From an uncultured Eubacteriales bacterium (GTDB lineage: Bacteria > Bacillota > Clostridia > Oscillospirales > Oscillospiraceae): 25,293 nt of DNA. Shown here piece after piece: positions 12,945-22,467 of this stretch (position 1 is its first letter; each line of letters opens with the position of its first letter). The stretch spans positions 1 through 25,293 of the forward strand of contig URSX01000015.1 in assembly GCA_900550615.1 (NCBI GenBank), in the 5' to 3' direction. The translations under genes and the position numbers were made by a program. The notes under the pieces were generated by a model. It did no database searches, was not told where the DNA came from, and saw only the letters and a program-made list of their open reading frames with translations.

Positions 12945-15900
12945 TTAAAACCCGTCAAACAGGTTGACCTGGCTGGTATCCGCCATGCCGGCGAAAGCAC
13001 CCAAGGCCTTCAGCTGCTCAATATGCGTCTTGGACAGCTTATTGCAGCATATGGAAAACTCCTCCACGGAGATGAAGGTCTTGCCCCTGCGCTTTTCCAC
13101 CGTGTCCTGGGCGGCGGCCTCCCCCAGCCCGTGGACAGAGATCAGGGGCGGCAGCAGCCCGCCCTCGGTGATGGTGAACTTGGTGGCGTCCGAGCGGTAA
13201 ATATCGATGGTGTCGAAGTGGAAGCCCCGGAGATAAAACTCGTAGCACACCTCCAGCGTTACCATCAGGTTCTGCTCCACGGCGGTGGCGTCCTTGTTGT
13301 TCTCGATCTCGTGAATTTTCCGCTCCACAGCCTCCTTTCCGGCACAGCAGAACTCCGCGTCAAAGGCCTTGGCCCGGATGGAGAAGAAGGTGGCGTAGAA
13401 GGCCAAGGGCTTATGCACCTTGAACCAGGCGATGCGGAAGGCCATCATCACATAGGCCACGGCGTGGGCCTTGGGGAAGAGGTAGCCGATCTTGGCCAAA
13501 GACTCGATGTACCACTCCGGCACGCCGTGATCCTCCATGGCCTCCACCCAGCCCTCCTGGAATCCGCCCTTTTTCACCTTGCCCTTTCGCACAGCCTCCA
13601 TGATCTTGAAGCTCATCTTGGGGTCCAGACCCATGGAGATGAGGTAGAGCATGATATCGTCGCGGCAGCCCACGGTCTGCAGAACCGAGGCCGTTCCGCT
13701 GACGATCAGATCCCGGGCGTTGCCCAGCCACACGTCCGTGCCGTGGGAGAAGCCAGAAAGCCGCACCAGGGTATTGAAATCCTTGGGCTGGGTATCAATG
13801 AGCATCTGGCGGGTAAAGCGGGTGTTGAACTCCGGGATGGCCACGGCCCCGGTGGGGCCCAGAAGAGGATCATTTTCAAAGCCCAGCACCTTGGAGGAGG
13901 TGAAAATGCTCATGGTGTCTGGGTCGTCCAGAGGGATGGCCCGGGCGTTGACCCCGGTGAGATCCTCCAGCATGCGGATCATGGAGGGGTCATCGTGGCC
14001 CAGCATGTCCAGCTTCAGGAGGTTGTCCTCCATGCAGTGGTATTCAAAATGGGTGGTGATAGTCTCGGCATCCTCGGCATCCGCCGGATGCTGCACGGCG
14101 GTGAAATCCTCCACGTCCATGTCGTCCGGCACCACCACCAGGCCACCGGGGTGCTGGCCGGTGGTGCGCCGCACGCCCACGCAGCCCAGGGTCAGGCGAT
14201 TCATCTCCGCGTTTCCGGCGGTGATGTCCCGCTCCTCCAGGTACTTGCGCACAAAGCCGTAGGCGGTCTTTTCCGCCAGGGTACCGATGGTCCCGGCCCG
14301 GAAGACCTGGGTTTCGCCGAACATCTCCACCGCGTGGCGGTGGGCCCGGGCCTGGTATTCGCCGGAGAAGTTCAGGTCGATATCCGGCACCTTGCCGCCG
14401 CCATAGCCCAGGAAGGTCTCAAAGGGGATGTCGAACCCATCCTTCACCAGCTTCTCGCCGCACTCAGGGCAGATCTTATCGGGCATGTCCGCGCCGCAGC
14501 CGTAGCTGCCGTCGGTGATGAACTCCGAATGCTTGCACTTGGGACAGCGATAGTGGGGCGGCAGGGAGTTTACCTCCGTGATGCCCGCCATGTAGGCAAC
14601 CAACGACGAGCCCACGGAGCCGCGGGAGCCCACCAGATAGCCGCTCTCCAGGCTCCGCTGCACCAGCTTCTGGGCCGACATGTACACCACATCGTACTTG
14701 CCCAGAATGCCGCCCAGCTCCACATTCAGCCGATCCACGATCAGCTGGGGCGGGTTCTCCCCGTAGAGCTCGTGGCACTTGTTCCACACCATGTCGTGAA
14801 GCTCCTGCTCGGAGTTTTCCAGCCGGGGCGGGAACAGCTGGCCCGGAGGCAAGAGCTCAATTTCCTCCACCAGGTCTGCGATGCCTCGTGGATTCTTCAC
14901 CACCACATCGTAGGCGGTCTCCTCTCCCAGATAGGAAAACTCCTCCAACATCTCGTCGGTGGTCTTGAAGTAGATGGGAAGGCTCTTGTCCGCGTCGGGA
15001 AATTTCTTGCTGGCCAGGAGCACATGGCGATAAATCTCGTCCTCCGGCTCCATAAAGTGCACATCCCCGGTGGCACAGACGGGTTTCCCCAGCTCCGTGC
15101 CCAGGCGGACGATGGTGCGGTTGAAGTCCCGCAGCTCCTCCTCCGACTCCACCTCACCGTTTCGCAGCATGAAGAGATTGTTGCACAGGGGTTGGATCTC
15201 CAGGTAGTCGTAAAAGGAGGCGATGCGCTTCAGCTCGTCCCAGTCCTTGTGGTCCGCCACCGCCCGGAACAGCTCCCCGGCCTCGCAGGCGGAGCCGATG
15301 ATGAGGCCCTCCCGATGGGCCACCAGCTCTGTTTTGGGGATGATGGGGAAACGCTTGAAATATTTCAGGTTGGAGGCTGACACCAGCTGGTACAGGTGCT
15401 TGAGGCCCAGCTTGTTCTTGGCCAGAATGATAATATGCTTGGGACGGCGGTGGTTTTTATTGCCCAGGGGCCGCAGCTCCAGCATCTTGCCGTTGATCTC
15501 CTGCAGGCGGGTGATGCCCAGCTCCCGGCGCATTTTCTCGAAAAAGGGGATGAGCATATAGCCCACCATACCCGCGTCGTCCGAGGCCCGGTGGTGGTTG
15601 AAGGCGGGCAGGTCCAGATGCTCCGCCACCACGTCCAGCTTGAATTTGTTCAGCTCCGGCAGGAGATTCTGGGCTAAAATCAGGGAGTCCACATAGGTGG
15701 GAGAAAATTCCAGGCCCGCCTTGCGGCAGCCCTCCCGGATAAAGCCAATGTCGAACTCCGCGTTGTGGGCCGCCAGAGGCCGCCCATCTACGAACTGCAA
15801 AAACGCCTCCAAAGCCTCCTTGGGCTGGGGTGCGTCCTTGAGCATGGCGTCGGTGATGCCCGTGAGGCCGATAATTTCCGGGGTCAGGCGGCGGCCGGGG

Positions 15901-16892
15901 TTCACAAAGGTCTGGAATCGGTCGGTGATCTCCCCGTTTTTCAGCACCACCGCGCCGATCTCCGTAATGGCCTCCCGCATCACCTGCAGGCCCGTGGTCT
16001 CAATGTCGAAGCAGACGATCTCGTCGTCAAAATCCTGGTCCGCCGGGCCGTGTACCGCCACCCGGTCGTCCAGATTGTTGATGAAGTACCCCTCCACGCC
16101 GTAGAGGATCTTGATCTTGCCCTTGGCCGTGTGCCAGGCATCGGGAAATGCCTGCACCACGCCGTGGTCAGTGATGGCGATGGCCGGATGGCCCCAGGAA
16201 ATGGCCTCCTTAATCACCGCCGCAGGGTCCGTCAGCGCATCCATGTTGGACATACGGGTGTGCAGATGCAGCTCCACCCGCTTCTCCCGGGCGGTGTCCT
16301 TCCGGGCCTCGTGAGATATCTTCATGATGTTGTAGGGGTTCATTTGCACGTCCTTGCCGTCCCGGGTCAGCTCCATGGTCCCCTGCACCCGCAGCCACAT
16401 CCCCGGGGCAATGGCATTTTGCAGACCGCCCAGCTCCCGGGTCTGCATATACTTACGGACGGTGACGGAGTTTTTATAATCCGTCATGTCGAAGGTCAGC
16501 ACCCACACGCCGGGGCGGCGGGTCTCATGACAGTCCACGAAAAACACCTTGCCCTCCACCACAACGGCGCCCATCTTGGGGTTCAGTCCCTCCATGGAGA
16601 CGGGGCGGCCCTTGATGCTCTTGCCGAAGAGCACCTGCTCGCTGCTCTTTTTTCCGGAGGCAGAGCCAAAGCGCAGCCGCACCTGGCGCAGGTCATAATG
16701 CGCCTGCAAAAGCTGCTCCAGAGCCGTCACGGCGGCATCCGGCACAGACTCCGGGCTCTCCACCTCCGCCTCCAGGGTGCGGCTCCCCCGGTTCAGTTCT
16801 CCCCCTACGAGCTTGGCGCCCGCTAAAAGCGGGCGCAGGTCATGAGGCGGCAGAAAGCTGCCGAAAAAATCTAAAAATCCTATCTTTTCCAT
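12945..16892 (-). CDS. polC: DNA polymerase III alpha subunit, Gram-positive type PolC
   Basis: This is the replicative polymerase with a built-in 3'-5' proofreading exonuclease. The 1315-residue chain shows an OB-type region (about 95-195), the PHP domain beginning ELHLHTRMSNMDAL (about 208), the inserted DEDDh exonuclease (FDIETTGL at about 297, AHNAEFD at about 380, HHRASDD at about 435), the second PHP part, a palm region (GSRGSVGSSLVAYMAG), a zinc-binding cluster (CPKC at 783-786, C799, and CPEC at 808-811), the catalytic PDIDLNF (Asp837/Asp839) and a C-terminal beta-clamp motif QVNLF. It is about 120 residues shorter than Bacillus PolC, mainly at the N-terminus. The ATG at 16892 is chosen over a TTG at 16898 because of its spacing to AGAAG. 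It starts 2 nt after the ispG stop codon. Confidence 0.97.
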   Translation of the reverse strand: MEKIGFLDFFGSFLPPHDLRPLLAGAKLVGGELNRGSRTLEAEVESPESVPDAAVTALEQLLQAHYDLRQVRLRFGSASGKKSSEQVLFGKSIKGRPVSMEGLNPKMGAVVVEGKVFFVDCHETRRPGVWVLTFDMTDYKNSVTVRKYMQTRELGGLQNAIAPGMWLRVQGTMELTRDGKDVQMNPYNIMKISHEARKDTAREKRVELHLHTRMSNMDALTDPAAVIKEAISWGHPAIAITDHGVVQAFPDAWHTAKGKIKILYGVEGYFINNLDDRVAVHGPADQDFDDEIVCFDIETTGLQVMREAITEIGAVVLKNGEITDRFQTFVNPGRRLTPEIIGLTGITDAMLKDAPQPKEALEAFLQFVDGRPLAAHNAEFDIGFIREGCRKAGLEFSPTYVDSLILAQNLLPELNKFKLDVVAEHLDLPAFNHHRASDDAGMVGYMLIPFFEKMRRELGITRLQEINGKMLELRPLGNKNHRRPKHIIILAKNKLGLKHLYQLVSASNLKYFKRFPIIPKTELVAHREGLIIGSACEAGELFRAVADHKDWDELKRIASFYDYLEIQPLCNNLFMLRNGEVESEEELRDFNRTIVRLGTELGKPVCATGDVHFMEPEDEIYRHVLLASKKFPDADKSLPIYFKTTDEMLEEFSYLGEETAYDVVVKNPRGIADLVEEIELLPPGQLFPPRLENSEQELHDMVWNKCHELYGENPPQLIVDRLNVELGGILGKYDVVYMSAQKLVQRSLESGYLVGSRGSVGSSLVAYMAGITEVNSLPPHYRCPKCKHSEFITDGSYGCGADMPDKICPECGEKLVKDGFDIPFETFLGYGGGKVPDIDLNFSGEYQARAHRHAVEMFGETQVFRAGTIGTLAEKTAYGFVRKYLEERDITAGNAEMNRLTLGCVGVRRTTGQHPGGLVVVPDDMDVEDFTAVQHPADAEDAETITTHFEYHCMEDNLLKLDMLGHDDPSMIRMLEDLTGVNARAIPLDDPDTMSIFTSSKVLGFENDPLLGPTGAVAIPEFNTRFTRQMLIDTQPKDFNTLVRLSGFSHGTDVWLGNARDLIVSGTASVLQTVGCRDDIMLYLISMGLDPKMSFKIMEAVRKGKVKKGGFQEGWVEAMEDHGVPEWYIESLAKIGYLFPKAHAVAYVMMAFRIAWFKVHKPLAFYATFFSIRAKAFDAEFCCAGKEAVERKIHEIENNKDATAVEQNLMVTLEVCYEFYLRGFHFDTIDIYRSDATKFTITEGGLLPPLISVHGLGEAAAQDTVEKRRGKTFISVEEFSICCNKLSKTHIEQLKALGAFAGMADTSQVNLFDGF

Positions 16893-16894
16893 AC

Positions 16895-17932
16895 TCAAAG
16901 CTTCTCTATCTCATCCATCAGTGCATCCACCAGCTCGTCCTCCGGCACCTTATACAGAATCTCGCCCCGGCGAAACACCAGGCCCTCGCCCTTGCCTCCG
17001 GCGATGCCTACATCGGCAGCGGCGGCCTCCCCGGGCCCGTTGACCACGCAGCCCATCACCGCCACGGTGATGTTTTTGTCGCAGCCCTCCAGCCGCCGCT
17101 CCACCTCCCGGGCAATGGGGATCATGTTGTACTGGGTGCGGCCACAGGTGGGGCAGGATATGAGATTCGGCCCGAAGCGCCGCACTCCGGCGGCAGAGAG
17201 GATCTGCTTGGCCGCGCGCACCTCCTCCACCGGGTCCGCCGTCAGGCTCACCCGGACGGTATCCCCGATGCCCAGGCACAAAAGGCCTCCAATGCCCATA
17301 GCGGACTTCAGAACGCCCATAGTGGGAGTGCCCGCCTCGGTGACACCCAGGTGCAGAGGATAATCCGTCTTCTCCCGGAGCAGGCGGTAGGCGGCCATAT
17401 TCACCGGCACGCCGGAGCACTTGACGGAGATGCAGATGTCGTCAAAATTGCAGTCATTCAGCAGGCGCACATGACCCAGGGCACTCTCCACCAGAGCCTC
17501 CGGCGTAACGCCGCCGTATTTGGCCAGCAGCTCTTTTTCCAGCGAGCCGCCGTTGACGCCGATGCGGATGGGAATCCCCCGCTCCCGGCAGGCATCCGCC
17601 ACGGCCCGCACTCTATCCTGAGAGCCGATGTTGCCGGGGTTGATGCGAATTTTGTCCGCCCCCTGCTGGGCGCACAGCAGGGCCAGCTTATAGTCAAAAT
17701 GAATGTCGCACACCAGGGGGATATGGATGCGGCGCTTGATTTTCCCCACAGCCCGGGCCGCGTCCGCATCCGGCACGGCCACCCGGATGATCTCGCACCC
17801 GGCCGCCTCCAGGCGGAGGATCTGGCCCACGGTGGACTCTACATCCTGGGTGGGAGTATTGCACATGGACTGGATGGACACGGCTGCGCCGCCGCCCACG
17901 GCCACGGCACCCACCTGAATTTGCTTACTCAT
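16895..17932 (-). CDS. ispG: 4-hydroxy-3-methylbut-2-enyl diphosphate synthase IspG (GcpE)
   Basis: This enzyme of the MEP pathway reductively opens MEcPP to HMBPP using a [4Fe-4S] cluster. The 345-residue bacterial-type (single TIM barrel plus iron-sulfur domain) protein shows SMCNTPTQDV (22-31), RINPGNIG (96-103), GVNGGSLEKELL (125-136), VTEAGTP and the cluster ligands in SCPTC (Cys260, Cys263) and GCVVNGPGEA (Cys295, Glu302). AAAGGAGC ahead of the ATG at 17932 is a good ribosome binding site. It follows rseP after a 135-nt gap holding a dispersed repeat, and polC is coupled directly behind it. Confidence 0.97.
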   Translation of the reverse strand: MSKQIQVGAVAVGGGAAVSIQSMCNTPTQDVESTVGQILRLEAAGCEIIRVAVPDADAARAVGKIKRRIHIPLVCDIHFDYKLALLCAQQGADKIRINPGNIGSQDRVRAVADACRERGIPIRIGVNGGSLEKELLAKYGGVTPEALVESALGHVRLLNDCNFDDICISVKCSGVPVNMAAYRLLREKTDYPLHLGVTEAGTPTMGVLKSAMGIGGLLCLGIGDTVRVSLTADPVEEVRAAKQILSAAGVRRFGPNLISCPTCGRTQYNMIPIAREVERRLEGCDKNITVAVMGCVVNGPGEAAAADVGIAGGKGEGLVFRRGEILYKVPEDELVDALMDEIEKL

Positions 17933-17971
17933 ATTCTTGCCGCTCCTTTCTCCCTCGTAAAAAACAAAACC

Positions 17972-17997
17972 AAAAAAGCCTCACAGAGTTTGCCGCC
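17972..17997. repeat. Short dispersed repeat, copy B
   Basis: This is the inverted match of 5232-5257 (24 of 26 positions). It continues into the hairpin TTTGCCG-CCTTG-CGGCAAA (17990-18008). It sits in the only sizeable gap (17933-18067) of the pyrH-polC run, so it may influence how much transcription reaches ispG and polC. Confidence 0.6.
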
Positions 17998-18067
17998 TTG
18001 CGGCAAAAATATACACGTAGCGGACTGCAAGTCTTTTTGCTGAAACCTCCGCAGGAATTATCACCGG

Positions 18068-19132
18068 TTACTGAAAAATTTTCCACACATCCTGGAAGGT
18101 GATCGCCAGCATCAGCAGCATCAGCAGGCCAAAGCCCGCCAGATGCACATAGGTCTCGAATTTCTGGGGGATCCTTTTCTTGATCACCAGCATGCACAGG
18201 GCGTTGATGACCAGAAAGAAGATCTTGCCGCCGTCCAAAGCCGGCAGCGGCAGCAGGTTCATCACCGCCAGATTCACGGCGATCATGGCCGCCAGATACG
18301 CAATATTGCGCACGGCGGCAGAGGTGGAACCGCTGCTCTGCCCCACGTCCGTCATCACCGAAACGATACCCACCGGGCCGCTGAGATCCTTGACCCCCGC
18401 CTGGCCGGTGACGAGCATCTGCAGGGACAGGCGCACCATACGCACAAAGTCGGCGGCGTTGGCAAAGCTCTGGTGGATCCGGTCGCCGAAGGTTGCCTCC
18501 TTGGCAGTGAAATTCAGGCCGTAGCCGGTGTAGGCTTTGTCATTTTTATCCTTATACTCCCGGCGAACCATTTCCACGGCGGGAAGCTCCGTCCGCTGGC
18601 CATTTCTGATGACCACCAGGTCATGGCGGTCCCCCTGCTTCGCATTCAGCAGCATGGACACGTCACTGTAAACGTAAACCTTTTCGCCGTCGATGGCATC
18701 GATCCGATCCCCCGCCTGGAGTGTTCCCTGGAGGGGGCAGCCGTCGGCGAAATCCGCGATCACAGGGGTAACATACGCCTTGGCCCCGGCGTTGAGGCAG
18801 AGGAGGATCAGCAGGCCGGCCAGGAAGTTCATCCCCGCGCCGGCGGCGAAGATCAGGAGCTTCGCCCAGAAGCGCTTGTTCTCCAGCGCCCGGGGATCGT
18901 CGGAGGCCTCGTCCTCCCCCTCCATGGCGCAGAAGCCGCCGAAGGGCAGGCAGCGCAGGGCGTACAGGGTCTCCCCCTTCTGCTTTTTCAGCAGTGCCGG
19001 CCCCATGCCCACGGAAAATTCGTTCACCCGCACTCCGCAGGCCTTGGCGGCCATGAAATGGCCCAGCTCATGGACGGCGATGAGGAATCCGAACACCAGC
19101 ACGGCTACAAGTATATACACAATTGTCGACAT
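18068..19132 (-). CDS. rseP: RIP site-2 metalloprotease RseP
   Basis: This intramembrane zinc protease cuts membrane-bound anti-sigma factors and remnant signal peptides. The 354-residue protein carries HELGH (21-25) in its first membrane helix, a GMGP motif, a PDZ domain (about 100-180, containing AGDRIDAIDG) and the second zinc ligand motif NLLPLPALDGG (Asp300) in a late helix. Two further C-terminal helices follow. The ATG at 19132 is preferred to a TTG at 19153, which has no ribosome binding site; GGAGGG lies 3-4 nt before the ATG, which is close. The gene sits between dxr and ispG, its usual Firmicutes position. Confidence 0.95.
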   Translation of the reverse strand: MSTIVYILVAVLVFGFLIAVHELGHFMAAKACGVRVNEFSVGMGPALLKKQKGETLYALRCLPFGGFCAMEGEDEASDDPRALENKRFWAKLLIFAAGAGMNFLAGLLILLCLNAGAKAYVTPVIADFADGCPLQGTLQAGDRIDAIDGEKVYVYSDVSMLLNAKQGDRHDLVVIRNGQRTELPAVEMVRREYKDKNDKAYTGYGLNFTAKEATFGDRIHQSFANAADFVRMVRLSLQMLVTGQAGVKDLSGPVGIVSVMTDVGQSSGSTSAAVRNIAYLAAMIAVNLAVMNLLPLPALDGGKIFFLVINALCMLVIKKRIPQKFETYVHLAGFGLLMLLMLAITFQDVWKIFQ

Positions 19133-19165
19133 AAACCCTCCACTTCGGCGCAAATATTGTCTGAT

Positions 19166-20302
19166 TTACCGGGCGGCATCCCGGCCCAGCCGGTCTGCCT
19201 CCAGTATATCCGAAAGGCTCGGCCGATATTTCACCGGCACCCGGGAAAGAGCCTGCTCTACCCGGCGGGAAATGTCGTTGAACCCGATCTCCCCCCGCAG
19301 GAACTGCGCCACGGCCACCTCGTTGGCCCCGTTCATAATGGCGCAGGCGGTGCCCCCCGTTTCGGCGCACTGCCGGGCGATGCGCAGGCAGGGAAAGGCC
19401 GTCTCGTCCGGGGCGCTAAAAGTCAAGGGTCCGCAGGAGAGCAGATCCAAGGTTCTATCCGGGGTCTCGGCTCGGTAGGGATAGGTCAGGGCATAGCGGA
19501 TGGGCAGCTTCATGTCCGGCGTACCCAGCTGGGCCAGCATGGCCCCGTCCCGGAACTCCACCAGGGAGTGGACGATGCTCTGGCGGTGGATCACCGCGTC
19601 CACCTGGGACAGGGGCAAGTCATACAGGCGCATAGCCTCGATAATTTCCAGCCCCTTATTCATAAGGGTAGCGGAGTCGATGGTGATTTTTGCGCCCATG
19701 GTCCAGTTGGGGTGCTTCAGGGCGTCCGCCGCCGTCATGTTCTCAAGCTCCTGAAAGGATTTGCCGAAAAACGGCCCGCCGGAGCAGGTGAGCAGGAGGC
19801 GCTTGACCTCCCCCCTGTCCCGGCAGCCCTGAAGGCTCTGAAAAATGGCGGAATGCTCCGAATCCACCGGGACGATCTCCGCGCCGTATTTCTTTGCCTC
19901 CGCCATCACCAGTTCCCCGGCGCACACCAAGGTCTCCTTATTAGCCAGGGCGATGCGCTTTTTTTCGCGGATAGCCGCAAGGGTGGGCTCCAGCCCTACG
20001 CTGCCCATGACCGCCGTGACCACGGTGTCAGCCTCCGGCAGAGATGCCGCCGCCAGAAGGCCCTCCATACCGCTCATGACCTGAATAGGCGTGTCACCCA
20101 GCCGCTCTCGCAGCGCCTGGGCCATCGGCTCCTCAAACACGGCAACAAGGCACGGGCGAAAGCGCCGTGCCTGCTGCTCCAGCAGATCGATCTGCCGCCC
20201 GGCGGTCAGGGCTGCCACCTGCAGGCCCAATTCCTCCGCCACAAGCAGCGTCTGCCGGCCGATGGAGCCGGTGCTGCCCAAAACAGATATACACCTACTC
20301 AT
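19166..20302 (-). CDS. dxr: 1-deoxy-D-xylulose 5-phosphate reductoisomerase
   Basis: Dxr converts DXP to MEP with NADPH, the committed step of the non-mevalonate isoprenoid route, and is the target of fosmidomycin. The 378-residue protein shows the nucleotide-binding GSTGSIG (9-15), ALANKETLV (118-126), the metal-binding VDSEHSAIFQ (Asp147, Glu149) and the substrate region ATLMNKGLEIIEA (Asn215, Lys216, Glu219), followed by the helical C-terminal domain. It starts 4 nt after the cdsA stop codon and leads into rseP after 33 nt. Together with ispG in the same run it supplies IPP/DMAPP for the upstream uppS product. Confidence 0.97.
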   Translation of the reverse strand: MSRCISVLGSTGSIGRQTLLVAEELGLQVAALTAGRQIDLLEQQARRFRPCLVAVFEEPMAQALRERLGDTPIQVMSGMEGLLAAASLPEADTVVTAVMGSVGLEPTLAAIREKKRIALANKETLVCAGELVMAEAKKYGAEIVPVDSEHSAIFQSLQGCRDRGEVKRLLLTCSGGPFFGKSFQELENMTAADALKHPNWTMGAKITIDSATLMNKGLEIIEAMRLYDLPLSQVDAVIHRQSIVHSLVEFRDGAMLAQLGTPDMKLPIRYALTYPYRAETPDRTLDLLSCGPLTFSAPDETAFPCLRIARQCAETGGTACAIMNGANEVAVAQFLRGEIGFNDISRRVEQALSRVPVKYRPSLSDILEADRLGRDAAR

Positions 20303-20306
20303 TTTA

Positions 20307-21143
20307 TCACATCCCCACCGCGCAGGCGATCATCCACACCACCGGAGCGGCAAAGATGACGCTGTCAAACCGGTCCAGCACGCCGCCGTGGCCCGGCAGC
20401 AGACGGCCATAGTCCTTGATGCCGAACTGGCGCTTGATGATGGAAAAGCTCAGATCTCCCAGCTGACCCATGAACGCGCCCACCAGGCCGATGACCATGC
20501 ACCAGCCGATGGAAAGGGGCTGCACCGTGACGAAAAAGAAGATAATGCGAAAAACGATCATACCCAGCACGCCGCCCACGAGGCCGCCTGCGGCGCCCTC
20601 CACGGTCTTCTTGGGGCTGGCCTTGGGGGCCAGCTTATGCTTGCCGCAGGCCATGCCGGTGAACAGGGCCGCAGAATCACTCATAAACGCCGCCACCAGG
20701 GGCATCAGCACCAATCCGCCGCCATAGCTCATCAGCCGCAGGCGCAGCAGGCAGCTCATGGCCAGGGGAATGGCTACGCCGCCCAGCAGCACCGCACAGA
20801 TGTCCTGAAAGGCAATGGCGTTTTCCCGGCCATACCACCGCACGGCCAGGAAAAACAGCAGCGCCACCGAGGCACACAGCAGCCAGGGCATCAGTGTGAT
20901 GCCCACGGAGCCGTAGCCCGCCATGCCCGCATAGGTGGAAAACACCGTGAACACGGCCTGAAAGCCCGCCAGAACCCACAGACGCTTCGTTTTCTCCGGG
21001 CCGGAGACCGCCGCCAGCAGCTCGTGAGCGCCGATGACACCCAATGCCGCCAGCAGCGCCGCCGTGGCCCAATGGGGCGCCCAGCACAGCACCAAAAGCA
21101 GCAGCGGGATGCCGATGACCGCCACCAATATTCTCTGTTTCAT
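20307..21143 (-). CDS. cdsA: Phosphatidate cytidylyltransferase CdsA
   Basis: This integral membrane enzyme makes CDP-diacylglycerol from CTP and phosphatidic acid. The 278-residue protein has about eight hydrophobic segments and the C-terminal family signature (FSIIKRQFGIKDYG, LLPGHGG, LDRFDS). The upstream SDSAALFTG and KASPKKTVEGAAGG motifs carry the other conserved polar residues. It lies 30 nt downstream of uppS, where AAGGAAC forms the ribosome binding site, and 4 nt upstream of dxr. The length is normal for the family. Confidence 0.96.
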   Translation of the reverse strand: MKQRILVAVIGIPLLLLVLCWAPHWATAALLAALGVIGAHELLAAVSGPEKTKRLWVLAGFQAVFTVFSTYAGMAGYGSVGITLMPWLLCASVALLFFLAVRWYGRENAIAFQDICAVLLGGVAIPLAMSCLLRLRLMSYGGGLVLMPLVAAFMSDSAALFTGMACGKHKLAPKASPKKTVEGAAGGLVGGVLGMIVFRIIFFFVTVQPLSIGWCMVIGLVGAFMGQLGDLSFSIIKRQFGIKDYGRLLPGHGGVLDRFDSVIFAAPVVWMIACAVGM

Positions 21144-21173
21144 AGATTTGTTCCTTTTTGTTTTATATTTCTC

Positions 21174-21905
21174 TTACTTGACTCCGCCGAAGCGGCGATC
21201 GCGCTGCTGATAAGCCACAATGGCCGCGTCCAGATCCTTCTCGGCAAAGTCCGGCCACAGGGTATCGCAGAAGTAAAACTCCGAATAAGCGCACTGCCAC
21301 AGGAGGAAGTTGCTCAGCCGCAGCTCCCCGCTGGGGCGGATGATCAGCTCCGGGTCGGGGATGCCGGCGGAATAGAGATGCTTTGCAAAGTTCTCCTCGG
21401 TGATCTCCTCCCCCGCCGCAGCGCAGGCCCGGGCCGCATGAAGGATCTCGTCCCGGCCGCCATAGTTGATGCACAGGTTCGCCTGGAAGCCGTGCACCCG
21501 GCTGGCCACCTGGTCGGCCTTGCGGGCCAGGGTTTGCAGCTCCGGACTCAGGGCCGAGAGATCGCCGAAAAAGCAGAGCTTCATCTGATCCCGCTCCATG
21601 GTGTCGATGGCCTCCTGCATGTATTTCTTCAGCAGGCCCATGATGGTGCTGACCTCGTCGGCGGGCCGCTTCCAGTTCTCCGTGGAGAAGGCGTACACCG
21701 TCAGGTATTCCACACCCAGGGACTTGCAGTACAGCGCGATTTTGCGAAACGTCTCCGCCCCTACCTTATGGCCGGCAGTGCGAGGAAGGCCGCGCTTCTT
21801 CGCCCAACGACCGTTGCCGTCCATAATGATAGCGATGTGGCGGGGAAGGCGGCTTTTATCCACCTGCCCCGCCTTATGAGAGACTTTTTTGGAAAACAGC
21901 CCCAT
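21174..21905 (-). CDS. uppS: Isoprenyl transferase (undecaprenyl diphosphate synthase)
   Basis: UppS condenses eight IPP units onto FPP in cis to make the C55 carrier of wall polymers. The 243-residue protein shows AIIMDGNGRWA with catalytic Asp29, GHKVGAE, FSTENWKRP, INYGGRDE and IRPSGELRLSNFLLWQ, ending with the YSEFYFCDTLWPDF motif. Its TGATG start overlaps the frr stop by one base, so translation is probably coupled. The basic N-terminal extension before MDGNG (28 residues) is unremarkable for Firmicutes. Confidence 0.97.
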   Translation of the reverse strand: MGLFSKKVSHKAGQVDKSRLPRHIAIIMDGNGRWAKKRGLPRTAGHKVGAETFRKIALYCKSLGVEYLTVYAFSTENWKRPADEVSTIMGLLKKYMQEAIDTMERDQMKLCFFGDLSALSPELQTLARKADQVASRVHGFQANLCINYGGRDEILHAARACAAAGEEITEENFAKHLYSAGIPDPELIIRPSGELRLSNFLLWQCAYSEFYFCDTLWPDFAEKDLDAAIVAYQQRDRRFGGVK

Positions 21906-22462
21906 CAGACCGACATCAGTTCCTTTTCCTTGGTTTCCAGAAGCTTATCCAGCTCCTTGCAGTTGTCGTCGGTGATCTTCTGCAGGTCCTTTTCCGCCAG
22001 CTTCAGCTCATCCTCGGTGATCTCGGAGGCCTTCTGCATCTTCTTGAACTTATCCATGGCGTCCCGGCGGATGTTCCGCACGGCCACCTTGCCGTTTTCG
22101 GCATACTTATGGATCTGCTTCACCAGCTCCTTACGGCGCTCCTCGGTGAGCTGGGGGAAGGAGAGGCGGATGCACTTGCCGTCGTTCTGGGGGTTGATGC
22201 CCAGATCGGACTCCAGAATGGCCTTTTCAATGGCGCGCAGGAGGGAGCTGTCCCAGGGGGTGATGACCAGAGAGCGGGGATCGGGAGAGGACACGGAGCC
22301 GATCTGCTGGATGGGAGTGGGGGTGCCGTAATAGTCCACGGAGATGCGGTTGAGCACGGCGGCGTTGGCACGGCCCGCGCGCACAGCGGCAAAATCACTG
22401 TTCACGGACTCGATGCTCTTCTTCATTTTTTCCTCGTAGATCTTGTATTCATCTTTCAGCAT
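21905..22462 (-). CDS. frr: Ribosome recycling factor
   Basis: RRF splits post-termination ribosomes together with EF-G. The 185-residue protein is of standard length and shows the long-helix N-terminus, AVRAGRANAAVLNRI, YYGTPTPIQQIGSVSSPDPRSL, IRLSFPQLTEERRKEL and IRRDAMDKFKK, all typical of the family. It starts 5 nt beyond the pyrH stop codon and overlaps uppS by one base. The pyrH-frr pairing is near-universal in bacteria. Confidence 0.97.
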   Translation of the reverse strand: MLKDEYKIYEEKMKKSIESVNSDFAAVRAGRANAAVLNRISVDYYGTPTPIQQIGSVSSPDPRSLVITPWDSSLLRAIEKAILESDLGINPQNDGKCIRLSFPQLTEERRKELVKQIHKYAENGKVAVRNIRRDAMDKFKKMQKASEITEDELKLAEKDLQKITDDNCKELDKLLETKEKELMSV

Positions 22463-22467
22463 GGGGT

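Noticed and set aside
13023..15380. 785-codon open frame on the plus strand across polC
   Set aside because: It lies wholly antisense to a well-supported polC, is His/Leu/Gly/Val-rich with no domain, has no ribosome binding site, and is explained by the G/C-biased third positions of the real gene.
18143..22331. Two long plus-strand frames (738 and 746 codons) across rseP-dxr and dxr-cdsA-uppS-frr
   Set aside because: Same shadow effect: they run through several real genes and intergenic sites and show no recognisable protein features.
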